A stretch of 8,959 bases of DNA, from positions 1 to 8,959 of the forward strand of contig JAPLUP010000563.1 of assembly GCA_026397575.1 (NCBI GenBank), given 5' to 3'. Below, piece by piece: positions 1-6,600 of this stretch; position 1 is the first letter of the stretch; each line of letters begins with the position of its first letter. The position numbers were made by a program, and so were the translations under genes. The notes beneath the pieces are model-generated. The model made no database searches. It saw only the letters and a program-made list of their open reading frames with translations, and was not told where the DNA came from. The stretch is from Candidatus Zixiibacteriota bacterium (GTDB lineage Bacteria > Zixibacteria > MSB-5A5 > CAIYYT01).

Positions 1-39
1 CTTGACACGCAGAACTCAAATCACTGCCCCGTTTCCCTT

Positions 40-44
40 GGAGG
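40..44 (+). promoter_or_regulatory. Ribosome binding site of the TonB-dependent receptor gene
   Basis: GGAGG lies 11 nt before the ATG at 56. It decides the start: an in-frame TTG at position 2 has no visible upstream site because the window begins there, and no in-frame ATG occurs between 56 and the hydrophobic signal segment. No promoter and no cobalamin-riboswitch B12 box can be seen in the 55 nt available upstream. Confidence 0.7.
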
Positions 45-55
45 ACCCTTGTTTA

Positions 56-2263
56 ATGAAAGCGAATTGGTATTACAACCCCCTTGGTCCCCCTTTGCTA
101 AGGGGGAATTCATTCTCGTCACTCGCCAGGGGAGCCGATGTCCGACCATTGCTGTTGGCGGTCGTTTCCAGTCTCGTGTTTTCTTGGTCCTTCGTTTCGG
201 CGCAGGATTTCGCTGTTATTACCGGCAAAATCACCGATGACGTGGTGCTTCAGCCGATTGCAGGAGTAATCGTGACCGTGCTACCCGAAGGCATGACAGC
301 AATCAGTGACAGCGACGGGCGTTACCGCATTGCGCGCGTAATGCCGGGCACGGTCTCGTTGCAATTTGCATCCGCGTTTTTTGTCAAGACGCAAAGTCCC
401 GCGATGTTAGTGCGAGAAGGGGAACTCGCGACAGTTGATGTTGCATTGCATCCCGTGATTGTCGAGGCGGCTGCGCAGACGGTGTCCGCCCAGCGGGAAT
501 CTGACGCTGGCGTTCAACAATTCAGCGCGCCCCAAATTCGACAGAGCACGCGTAGTGATGTCGGCGGATTTCTCATTGAAAAGGGTTATCAAGTACAATC
601 AGACGGTAGAGCGCAGTACCTATCGCTTGGGGGATTGTCGCCGCAACGGACTCTGGTGTTGCTTGACGGCGTGCGAATCAATCCCGATGGTGGCGCCGCC
701 GATCTTTCGACATTATCGCTCTCATCCATCGAGCGGATTGAAGTCTACACTTCCGGCGCGGCGGCGCGTTTTGGAGACGGCGCTCTCGGCGGGGCAGTCA
801 ACATTATCTCCAGACAGACTGAGCCTGAGCGGAGTAACGACGCATCGTTGACAAGCGCGGTGGGAAGCTACTCACTGATCCGCGAGTCTTTGCAGCTAAC
901 GCAAGATGATCTTGCCGGATTGCAGGTGCTCGGCAACTATGAATATGGCTTCAGTAGAAATGATTATGCCTTTGTCCATCCATATCTGGGCGAACAACAG
1001 CGCGCTAATAACTTCAGCCGTCAGGCAAGCTACTTCGTCACGCTCGGCTACGAACATCTTCGGCCTCTAACATTGAGTGCGCGCCACTACGACAGTCATC
1101 ATGGCATACCGGGAGCGGTGTTGCAGGAGACTCCAACCGCGAGCGCGCGGCATGTCAACACACAGTTCACGGCCAATTTCGCGACACCAGCGCTACGTTT
1201 TGCGGGCAGCTATCGCGAATTGACGCAGCATTATCGCGATGTACAGAGTGTGTCTCGCTATGACAAGCATTACCTGCAAGTTGCGCGGCAACTCGATCTC
1301 GAAAAACAGTGGTCGCTGCGGCACAAACTTAACGTTGCGTTGGGTAGTCAGTATCTGTCCGAGAGCTTTTTCAACGATGATCGCCTCCAACTGCAATCGT
1401 CTTTGCCAAGCATCAGTCGCAAGACCACGGCGGTGTTTGGTCGCGGGAAGCTTCGGCAAAACGTATGGCTGCTGCAATCTGATTATTCGCTTGCGTACCG
1501 TCTCGATCATGTTGATGGGCGCACTCACGGTTCGCCGCACTTGGCGCTGTCGTTTTCGTTCCACAAGCATATCGACGCTGATGTAACTGCCAATTATGCT
1601 GAATCGTTCCGTCTGCCGTCGATTGACGCTCTGTTTTGGAGTAATGATGTATTCGCTATCGGCAATCCTGATCTGCAACCGGAGCGAGCGCGATCGCGAG
1701 ACGTGCAGTTAAGTGTCGCATTGCAAGGCAGGGTGATCGCAACCATGCAAGTGCGGCGGTTTGTCAACGATGTCGATGGCATGATCTTCTGGCGACAGCG
1801 TTTCGATGGCAAATACACGCCGGTGAATTTGGCTCGTGCGCGAATCGATGGCACCGAGACAAGTCTGTCGGTCAGTACAAGCAATCAGAGATTGTCTGCG
1901 CAGTATCATCGCACGACACAGAAGCCGGTCAACTTGTCACGCGCCGAAAATTACTACGGCCTAATCATCCCGTTTCAGCCCGATCACTGCGAGAGAATGA
2001 GTCTGATCATCCGCTTTTGGCGCTGTAAGTTTGAATACACGTACAGTCTCACCGGTGCGCGCTTCATCCGCGAAGCAAACACCAAATCGTTGTCGGCATA
2101 TCATCTGCACGATCTGTCGATTGAGTATCAAGCGACTCTGCTCGGTACTCACGAAGTGTTCGCGCTTACGGTTTACAATGCCGGGGCTACGCGTTACGAA
2201 ATTCTTGAGCGTGTGCCGATGCCGGGGAGGTCTGTCACCGCTTCACTAACAATTCAATTATGA
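56..2263 (+). CDS. TonB-dependent outer-membrane receptor with N-terminal carboxypeptidase-regulatory-like domain
   Basis: Predicted outer-membrane beta-barrel transporter that imports a scarce ligand (cofactor, metal chelate or glycan) using TonB energy. Numbered from the ATG at 56 (735 residues): a long N-region, then a hydrophobic signal segment (about 31-49) with likely cleavage after FVSA. A carboxypeptidase-regulatory-like Ig domain follows (about 53-133, with DSDGRYRIARVMPG). A possible TonB-box-like stretch (VIVEAAAQTVSAQR) comes next. The plug domain (about 155-255) shows LVLLDGVRIN, SSIERIEVYTSGAAARFGDG and ALGGAVNII. The remainder is a barrel of alternating strands, with the typical late motif YNAGATRYEILERVPMPGR and a C-terminal strand ending in Leu. 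Length fits BtuB-like receptors with an added N-terminal domain. The next gene starts 17 nt after the stop and encodes a secreted beta-propeller, suggesting a shared ligand. Residues 8-18 are encoded by a dispersed repeat. The family is sure; the substrate is unknown. Confidence 0.93.
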   Translation: MKANWYYNPLGPPLLRGNSFSSLARGADVRPLLLAVVSSLVFSWSFVSAQDFAVITGKITDDVVLQPIAGVIVTVLPEGMTAISDSDGRYRIARVMPGTVSLQFASAFFVKTQSPAMLVREGELATVDVALHPVIVEAAAQTVSAQRESDAGVQQFSAPQIRQSTRSDVGGFLIEKGYQVQSDGRAQYLSLGGLSPQRTLVLLDGVRINPDGGAADLSTLSLSSIERIEVYTSGAAARFGDGALGGAVNIISRQTEPERSNDASLTSAVGSYSLIRESLQLTQDDLAGLQVLGNYEYGFSRNDYAFVHPYLGEQQRANNFSRQASYFVTLGYEHLRPLTLSARHYDSHHGIPGAVLQETPTASARHVNTQFTANFATPALRFAGSYRELTQHYRDVQSVSRYDKHYLQVARQLDLEKQWSLRHKLNVALGSQYLSESFFNDDRLQLQSSLPSISRKTTAVFGRGKLRQNVWLLQSDYSLAYRLDHVDGRTHGSPHLALSFSFHKHIDADVTANYAESFRLPSIDALFWSNDVFAIGNPDLQPERARSRDVQLSVALQGRVIATMQVRRFVNDVDGMIFWRQRFDGKYTPVNLARARIDGTETSLSVSTSNQRLSAQYHRTTQKPVNLSRAENYYGLIIPFQPDHCERMSLIIRFWRCKFEYTYSLTGARFIREANTKSLSAYHLHDLSIEYQATLLGTHEVFALTVYNAGATRYEILERVPMPGRSVTASLTIQL
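76..110 (+). repeat. Dispersed C-rich palindromic repeat read in frame within the receptor's N-terminus
   Basis: Two CCCCCTT units (79-85 and 89-95) are followed by AAGGGGG (100-106). The second unit and the G-run form a perfect 7-bp hairpin with a TGCT loop. This pattern, giving peptides like NPLGPPLLRGN, is a familiar dispersed repeat in many bacterial genomes, where it is often translated by accident (recalled from general experience, not searched). Here it lies between the start codon and the signal-peptide core. The exact edges are approximate. Confidence 0.65.
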
Positions 2264-2267
2264 CCAT

Positions 2268-2274
2268 GAGGAGA
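2268..2274 (+). promoter_or_regulatory. Ribosome binding site of the beta-propeller gene
   Basis: GAGGAGA ends 6 nt before the ATG at 2281 and lies just beyond the stop codon of the receptor gene. It selects 2281 over two earlier in-frame ATGs (2260, which overlaps the receptor stop as ATGA, and 2266), which would add a polar stretch before the signal peptide. The tight junction suggests translational coupling. Confidence 0.75.
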
Positions 2275-2280
2275 TTTACA

Positions 2281-3483
2281 ATGCAATTCAGATATATTTT
2301 GCTGGCGTTTACGATTTTGTGCGCACAAGCCGCAGCGTTAACCAGAAACTTGATCATCGTAAACGGGTTAGGGGAGACCGCCGATTTTGTGGAGCTAACC
2401 GACAGCACGATCAGACAGAATGTCGCAACACTTGGTCTGGCGCCGAACGACTTTCTGGTCGCGGGCAATACCGGTATTGCTGTCAATTCGACATCAAATG
2501 ATCTTTACTTCTTTGCGTTGCCGTCAATGATTCCGCTCGGAACGCTTTTTCTCGGTAACGGCAGGAATCCATACACAGGCACATTGATCGACAACAATAA
2601 TGCTCTGATTACTAACCTGTTGTCTTCAACGGTAACCAAGGTCAACATCACGACGCGCAGCGTGATCGGCGAATATGGCGTCGGCAAGTCGCCGGAGGGG
2701 GTCGTGATTGTTGGTAGCACCGCTTATGTGTGCATCACCAACTTCGATTTCGGCAATTACACTTACGGACAGGGATATGTGCAGTCATTCGATCTGGTCT
2801 CAAACGCAGTTGTGCGTACTATCCCAGTCGGCACCAACCCACAAGACATCGCGTTTGGCTATGATGGTTACCTTTATGTCATCTGTACCGGCAACTACGC
2901 CACGCAGCCCGGCATTCTCTATAAACTTGCGCCGGCGAGTGGCAGTGTTGTCGATAGCCTGCCGATTGGGGGTGCGCCTGCAAGTCTTGCGATCACACGT
3001 TCCGGCATAATGTTTTTGGCGGCGGGTGGATTCGTGGGACACGGGGAAGTCTACATGGTTGACCTGAGCGCCTTCGCCGTTCTGCGCGGACCGGGCAATC
3101 CGATATATACTGGATTGGGTGTCACGGCTGTCATTGCCGTCAGTGACAGCACTGTTGTTAGCTGCAACTTCAGCGATGACACGATCACCGAGATTGCCCC
3201 TTCCGGACGGATCCTTGCCACCTTTCGAACGGGGGATGGTCCGGTTGCGGCAGCCAAGTACCCGGCGTGTTACGTAATCAACGGCGATGCCAACGGCTCG
3301 GGCGAGATTGATATCTCGGATGCCGTCTACTTGATAAGCTACATCTTTGCCGGCGGTCCGGCGTCTGTAACTGCAGAGGCCGGGGACATGAACTGCGATA
3401 TGGAGGTTGACATTTCCGACGCTGTCACGATCATCTCATTCATTTTCTCCGGTGGGGCGGGATCTTGTGGTTGTGCCGACTAA
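2281..3483 (+). CDS. Secreted YVTN/YncE-like beta-propeller with C-terminal dockerin-like EF-hand pair
   Basis: Predicted exported ligand-binding or adhesive protein of 400 residues. The N-terminus MQFRYILLAFTILCAQAAA is a signal peptide. A Cys at position 14 has only a poor lipobox (TILC), so a soluble form is more likely than a lipoprotein. Residues about 22-330 form repeated propeller blades of the YVTN/DUF5074 style: RNLIIVNG, LITNLLSSTVTKVNITTRSV, STAYVCITN, TIPVGTNPQDIAFGYDGYLY, LPIGGAPASLAITRSG, and TGDGPVAAAKYP. Residues about 335-396 carry two dockerin-like repeats, GDANGSGEIDISDAVYLISY and GDMNCDMEVDISDAVTIISF, each with a DxNxxxxxDxxD calcium-loop pattern and a following helix ending IFxGG. 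The protein ends in GSCGCAD. It directly follows a TonB-dependent receptor gene with an overlapping-type junction, resembling BtuB-BtuG. The fold is well supported; the ligand is unknown. It could instead be a generic secreted dockerin protein. Confidence 0.88.
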   Translation: MQFRYILLAFTILCAQAAALTRNLIIVNGLGETADFVELTDSTIRQNVATLGLAPNDFLVAGNTGIAVNSTSNDLYFFALPSMIPLGTLFLGNGRNPYTGTLIDNNNALITNLLSSTVTKVNITTRSVIGEYGVGKSPEGVVIVGSTAYVCITNFDFGNYTYGQGYVQSFDLVSNAVVRTIPVGTNPQDIAFGYDGYLYVICTGNYATQPGILYKLAPASGSVVDSLPIGGAPASLAITRSGIMFLAAGGFVGHGEVYMVDLSAFAVLRGPGNPIYTGLGVTAVIAVSDSTVVSCNFSDDTITEIAPSGRILATFRTGDGPVAAAKYPACYVINGDANGSGEIDISDAVYLISYIFAGGPASVTAEAGDMNCDMEVDISDAVTIISFIFSGGAGSCGCAD

Positions 3484-3500
3484 TCTTCTCGTGAATCTTG

Positions 3501-3550
3501 GCGGAGCAGCCACCAGCCCGGGCTTGCGCCAAGGCCGTGGCTGCTGCCGC
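3501..3550 (+). terminator. Strong GC-rich hairpin after the beta-propeller gene
   Basis: The arm at 3501-3513 (GCGGAGCAGCCAC) pairs with 3537-3550 (GTGGCTGCTGCCGC), leaving one bulged base. The 23-nt loop contains a second small pairing, GGCTTG with CAAGGCC around CGC, and a palindrome AGCCCGGGCT (3515-3524). It begins 17 nt after the stop codon, where a transcription terminator or an mRNA 3'-end stabiliser would be expected. No T-run follows, so a classical rho-independent terminator is not supported; this may be a stabilising or Rho-related structure. Confidence 0.5.
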
Positions 3551-3837
3551 ACGGCCATATTCTGCTCAGGCAATCACGCGGTCGGAAACGGGCAGCTAAA
3601 TAGGCAACAAATTGCATATTATTACGAATACTTTCCTCAATTGAGAGACAGATCAGTCATCGGCGATAATGCAGCTCCTGTTTGCGGAACTCACGATCCA
3701 AACTCCTTGTTTATTTCTACTTACGGACTGAAAAAAGGGCCTGGATCGTAGAGTTTCAGGTTTACGGGCACGGTGTTTGCTATTGAAACAGTGGGCCACC
3801 GAATGAGTGACGATTGTTTTCTGGGTTGTTAGAGATT
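3551..3837. other. Gene-free stretch
   Basis: I see no credible gene here on either strand: the open frames are short, lack ribosome binding sites and show no recognisable protein motif. Minor symmetry exists: a 10-bp palindrome CTCAATTGAG (3636-3645) and an 8-bp inverted repeat ACGATCCA/TGGATCGT (3693-3700 and 3742-3749) with a 41-nt loop. Neither is convincing on its own. Confidence 0.5.
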
Positions 3838-3917
3838 GGGAGTGGTGCGCGCTGGACCAACCAGCCGCCTGATGTTAGAATCGGGTATCCCCCCTCCACC
3901 ACTCCCTTATTTTTTCG
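3838..3917 (+). promoter_or_regulatory. Structured element with T-rich tail upstream of the deacetylase gene (terminator or attenuator-like leader)
   Basis: GGGAGTGGTG (3838-3847) is perfectly complementary to CACCACTCCC (3897-3906), giving a 10-bp outer stem. It encloses a perfect hairpin GCTGG-ACCAA-CCAGC (3851-3865). The stem is followed at once by TTATTTTTT (3907-3915). The element ends about 60 nt before the ATG at 3978. It could be a terminator of upstream transcription or a leader element controlling the ChbG-like gene. It matches no riboswitch class that I can recognise. The structure is seen directly; the role is inference. Confidence 0.5.
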
Positions 3918-3977
3918 ACAGTCAGATCAACACCGATACTTCTTGCAGCCGCTATCAGTTCGGGCTATTCTCTTGTC

Positions 3978-4901
3978 ATGTATCCTTTTGCCCCTCCCGA
4001 AACGTACATGTTTCGCGGGCGCTTGGCGACCGTCGCTGAGCACCTCGGCTATAGCCCGGATGATAGATTGTTGATCATAAACGCGGATGACTTCGGTCTC
4101 AACACCAATGTCAACGGGGCAGTCGCGGAACTGTTCGGACTGTTACGAATCACTTCGACGACGGTCATGGTGTCTGCAGCAGGCTATCAGGATGCGCTGA
4201 CGCTATGTCGGCAAAAGGCGGGCTTTTCCTGTGGCGTCCACCTCAGTCTTACAAGCGACTACACCGACGATGGCTCGCGGCCTGTTTCGACGCCCGCCGG
4301 CATTCCCTCGCTGATAGGCCGCAACAACCGCTTTCATCCTGATCGGGATGAGTTTTTCGAACATGCTTTACCAGATGAGGCATATTGCGAGGCGAAAGCG
4401 CAAATAGAGCAGGCGCTCGCTGACGGCATGGACGTGACACACATTGATAGCCATGAAGGCGCGCTGCAGTTGCGACCGGAATTCGCCGAAATCTATGTGC
4501 GACTTGCGGCAGAGTTCAGGCTGCCGGTCAGAGCCGGTTCTAGATTGTTGCTCAAGCAGATGGGCATCCTCGATGATTGGGTCGGCAATATCAGAACGCG
4601 TGGCATTCACGTACCAGATAACCTGATCTACATCCCAATCGATCGTTTTCAAAGCTATCAGGAGAAAGAGAATTATACTTCAGAAGTTCTCGATCAATTG
4701 CCAACAGGTATCACCGAGATTTACTTTCATCCGACCTTGCCGAACGGCGCAGCCGCTGACCAGCCAGAAGAGAGCTATCGGCAAATACGACAATGGGACT
4801 ATCGCTTCCTTGTGTCCGATCGTCTGCGGGACATTTTGCAGGACAGGCGGATCATTCTCATTAACTTCCGGCAACTACGCGAGCTAACGCGACAGATTTG
4901 A
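3978..4901 (+). CDS. ChbG/YdjC-family carbohydrate deacetylase-like protein
   Basis: Predicted metal-dependent deacetylase of the YdjC/ChbG family, whose known member ChbG removes acetyl groups from chitooligosaccharides. The protein has 307 residues, a normal family length, and no signal peptide, so a cytoplasmic location is likely. Motifs seen: NADDFG at 35-40 (metal-binding Asp), CGVHLSL with His88, THIDSHEGAL with His155 and His159, and EIYFHP with His251. The N-terminal segment with LGYSPDDRLLIINADDFG resembles the ERLGYPxDxxLLIIxADD opening of many bacterial homologues. The start is uncertain: neither the ATG at 3978 nor that at 4008 has a clear ribosome binding site, and 3978 is kept as the longer choice. 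It stands alone, with a structured element before it and a convergent citrate synthase gene after it. The real substrate is unknown; an N-acetylated sugar is the likely type. Confidence 0.88.
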   Translation: MYPFAPPETYMFRGRLATVAEHLGYSPDDRLLIINADDFGLNTNVNGAVAELFGLLRITSTTVMVSAAGYQDALTLCRQKAGFSCGVHLSLTSDYTDDGSRPVSTPAGIPSLIGRNNRFHPDRDEFFEHALPDEAYCEAKAQIEQALADGMDVTHIDSHEGALQLRPEFAEIYVRLAAEFRLPVRAGSRLLLKQMGILDDWVGNIRTRGIHVPDNLIYIPIDRFQSYQEKENYTSEVLDQLPTGITEIYFHPTLPNGAAADQPEESYRQIRQWDYRFLVSDRLRDILQDRRIILINFRQLRELTRQI

Positions 4902-4956
4902 TCACGCGTATATACACTTCTTTCAGCCGGTCATGAAGAACCAGCATTTGCCGATA

Positions 4957-4996
4957 CAAAAAGGAAGGCGAGAGTAGTCTTTCGACCGCTCCCGCC
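4957..4996 (-). terminator. Rho-independent terminator of the citrate synthase transcript
   Basis: Read on the minus strand, GGCGGGAGCGGTC pairs with GACTACTCTCGCC across a GAAA tetraloop (4967-4996), with two G-T wobbles and one C-A mismatch, followed by TTCCTTTTTG. This is a classical intrinsic terminator pattern. It lies about 165 nt beyond the citrate synthase stop. On the plus strand no T-run follows the stem, so it serves the minus strand. Confidence 0.8.
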
Positions 4997-5018
4997 CGTT
5001 GGGTACAGGGTAGGCTAA

Positions 5019-5068
5019 AGAAGGGTCCCCGAGGAGCAACCTGAAGCGATAATTCCTCAGGCCCTTCT
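5019..5068 (-). other. Second inverted-repeat structure in the citrate synthase 3' untranslated region
   Basis: AGAAGGG (5019-5025) is complementary to CCCTTCT (5062-5068). Inside, GAGG/CCTC (5031-5034 and 5055-5058) or alternatively CCTGA/TCAGG can pair. It lies between the citrate synthase stop and the terminator at 4957-4996, so it would be in the mRNA tail. No strong T-run follows on the minus strand (only TTT). Role unknown. Confidence 0.4.
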
Positions 5069-5160
5069 GGTAGGATTATCTAAACGCTAAACATCTGGCG
5101 ATGTCATAGTTTCTTCTTTCGCATATTTAACGATCCAAAGCCGTCAGAGTTCCACAATTT

Positions 5161-6435
5161 TCAACTGGCCTTGCCTTTTAGCCACTTTGTGGTGACAGAC
5201 TTAGGCCTCTCAAGCGGCCAGCCCATAGCGCGGGCCACAACGGCCTGGGCACAGACCCCTAAAGCCCGCGAAACGGAGAATAATACAGTATAATAAGGGA
5301 ATTCTGTCAAGCCAAAATGATAAAGAAGTGCACCCGATCCGGCATCGACATTCGGCCAAGGATACTTAATTTTCTGAACTTGCTTCAGCACCTCGGGGAC
5401 GACGTCAAACACCCGCGCAACCAACTGGAAGGTCTCGTCCTCAGGGATATTCTTCTTGCCCCAGGCGAGGAACGCCGTGAAGCGTGGGTCCGTAATTCTA
5501 AGTACCGCATGGCCATAGCCCGGCACGACTTTGCCTGAATTCAGAGTCTCCCATGCGAAATCATGTAGCTGCTTCTCGGTCGGGACGCCACCGAACTTCT
5601 TCTTGGTTTCCAGAACCCAGCCCAGGCACTCCTGATTCGCCAGGCCGTGCAGTGGGCCGGCCAGTCCGTTCAAACCGGCAGAAAGGGAGTAGTACAGATC
5701 GGACAGCGCCGAATTGACGCAGAACGTTGTATGTGCGCTGACGTTTCCGGATTCATGATCGGAGTGGAGCACGAGATAGAGCTTCATGCATTCGGTAAAC
5801 TTGCCCCCCGGGTCGCCGAGACCGAGCATCTTAACATAGTTGCCGGACCAGTCGAGCGAGGGATCAAAGGGGATGCGCGGTCCTTTATTGAATCGCAAGC
5901 GGTAGACACCGGCAGCGATTTCCGGCAGCTTGGCGACGATATCCAGAGCATCTTCAAGCGTCCAGACCCAATAGTCCGACTTTTTCATGCCGAGGTCGTA
6001 GTTGAGGCGGAACTTTGACTCTTTTTCCATAACCAATATCGCCGTATCAAACATCGCCATTGGATGCGAATCCTTGGGCATTGCTTCCAGCACCTTCCAG
6101 ACATAGTCGGGCACTTTTGCACGCGATTTCAGATCGTCGCTTAGGTCTTTGACTTGAGCTTTTGTCGGCAATTCTCCGGTCAACAGCAGCCAGAAAACCT
6201 CTTCCGGTGACTTCTCGGTCAGATCACCGATTGGTATCCCGCGGATGATAAGCCCGCGATCGGGAGGAACCTCCGAAGTGTCACAGACCAGTCCATTGAC
6301 ACCACTCATCCCACCATAGGCCTGCGAGTTTGTGACTTCTGAGATTTTGACATCGCCGTGCTCTTTGACCAGAGCCGCGATTTCATCCCTGAACTTCGGG
6401 AAATCAGCTACAAGTTTGTCTTTGAGTGCGCTCAT
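5161..6435 (-). CDS. gltA: Citrate synthase, mitochondrial-like type
   Basis: Condenses acetyl-CoA and oxaloacetate to citrate and CoA, the entry step of the TCA cycle, in the cytoplasm. The 424-residue protein has all three catalytic residues: His263 in GLAGPLHGLANQE, His309 in VVPGYGHAVLR, and Asp364 in PNVDAGSGALL. Substrate-site motifs LVLHSDHESGNVSAHT (221-236) and the C-terminal FSVSRALGVCAQ and GWPLERPKS are also present. These stretches closely resemble animal mitochondrial citrate synthase, rather than the allosteric E. coli type, whose N-terminus and motifs differ. A few bacteria such as Geobacter are known to have this eukaryote-like type. The start has a GGAGG site 9 nt upstream. 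A sigma70-like promoter lies about 135 nt upstream and an intrinsic terminator about 165 nt downstream, so the gene is probably monocistronic. The forward direction is assumed; reverse (citrate-cleaving) operation cannot be judged from sequence. Confidence 0.96.
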   Translation of the reverse strand: MSALKDKLVADFPKFRDEIAALVKEHGDVKISEVTNSQAYGGMSGVNGLVCDTSEVPPDRGLIIRGIPIGDLTEKSPEEVFWLLLTGELPTKAQVKDLSDDLKSRAKVPDYVWKVLEAMPKDSHPMAMFDTAILVMEKESKFRLNYDLGMKKSDYWVWTLEDALDIVAKLPEIAAGVYRLRFNKGPRIPFDPSLDWSGNYVKMLGLGDPGGKFTECMKLYLVLHSDHESGNVSAHTTFCVNSALSDLYYSLSAGLNGLAGPLHGLANQECLGWVLETKKKFGGVPTEKQLHDFAWETLNSGKVVPGYGHAVLRITDPRFTAFLAWGKKNIPEDETFQLVARVFDVVPEVLKQVQKIKYPWPNVDAGSGALLYHFGLTEFPYYTVLFSVSRALGVCAQAVVARAMGWPLERPKSVTTKWLKGKAS

Positions 6436-6444
6436 CCAGGTCTT

Positions 6445-6449
6445 CCTCC
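6445..6449 (-). promoter_or_regulatory. Ribosome binding site of the citrate synthase gene
   Basis: On the minus strand GGAGG lies 9 nt before the ATG at 6435-6433. It is a full consensus Shine-Dalgarno site and confirms the start. Confidence 0.85.
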
Positions 6450-6520
6450 TGATTTATGATTTGATTCTGTCTCTTTGCGCGTGTCTCGCTCTGTCTGCTC
6501 CTGCAAATCAGCGAGTTTTG

Positions 6521-6541
6521 TCCGCGCCAACCTGACGCGGA
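6521..6541 (-). other. Small hairpin in the citrate synthase 5' leader
   Basis: TCCGCG (6521-6526) and CGCGGA (6536-6541) pair perfectly around a 9-nt loop. The hairpin falls inside the roughly 130-nt leader predicted between the promoter at 6571-6599 and the start codon. It is short; a regulatory role is only a possibility. Confidence 0.35.
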
Positions 6542-6570
6542 TGTGAAACAATTCACGAGCTTTGTCTGCA

Positions 6571-6599
6571 ATCATAACATCGGGGGTCGGCGCTGTCAA
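6571..6599 (-). promoter_or_regulatory. Sigma70-type promoter of the citrate synthase gene
   Basis: Read on the minus strand: TTGACA (6599-6594), a 17-nt spacer, and TATGAT (6576-6571). This is 6/6 and 5/6 to the consensus with optimal spacing. Transcription would begin near 6564, giving a leader of about 130 nt before the citrate synthase ATG. The motif is of the general bacterial kind and not the TAnnTTTG kind of Bacteroidota. Confidence 0.8.
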
Positions 6600-6600
6600 G

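Noticed and set aside
1..55. Possible cobalamin riboswitch upstream of the receptor gene, suggested by a CACTG fragment
   Set aside because: No B12 box or other conserved core is visible in the 55 nt available; the relevant region, if any, lies outside the window.
3407..3751. 114-residue open frame overlapping the end of the propeller gene
   Set aside because: It is out of frame with the dockerin repeats, has no family resemblance, and includes the hairpin region; a shadow frame.
3838..3917. Fluoride riboswitch, because a hairpin is followed by CTGATG
   Set aside because: Only that short motif matches; the remaining conserved positions and pseudoknot pairing are not found, and the downstream gene is not a fluoride-related transporter.
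3814..4074. Two short open frames before and across the deacetylase start
   Set aside because: Low-complexity proline-rich peptides, no ribosome binding site, and overlap with a better supported gene and a structured element.
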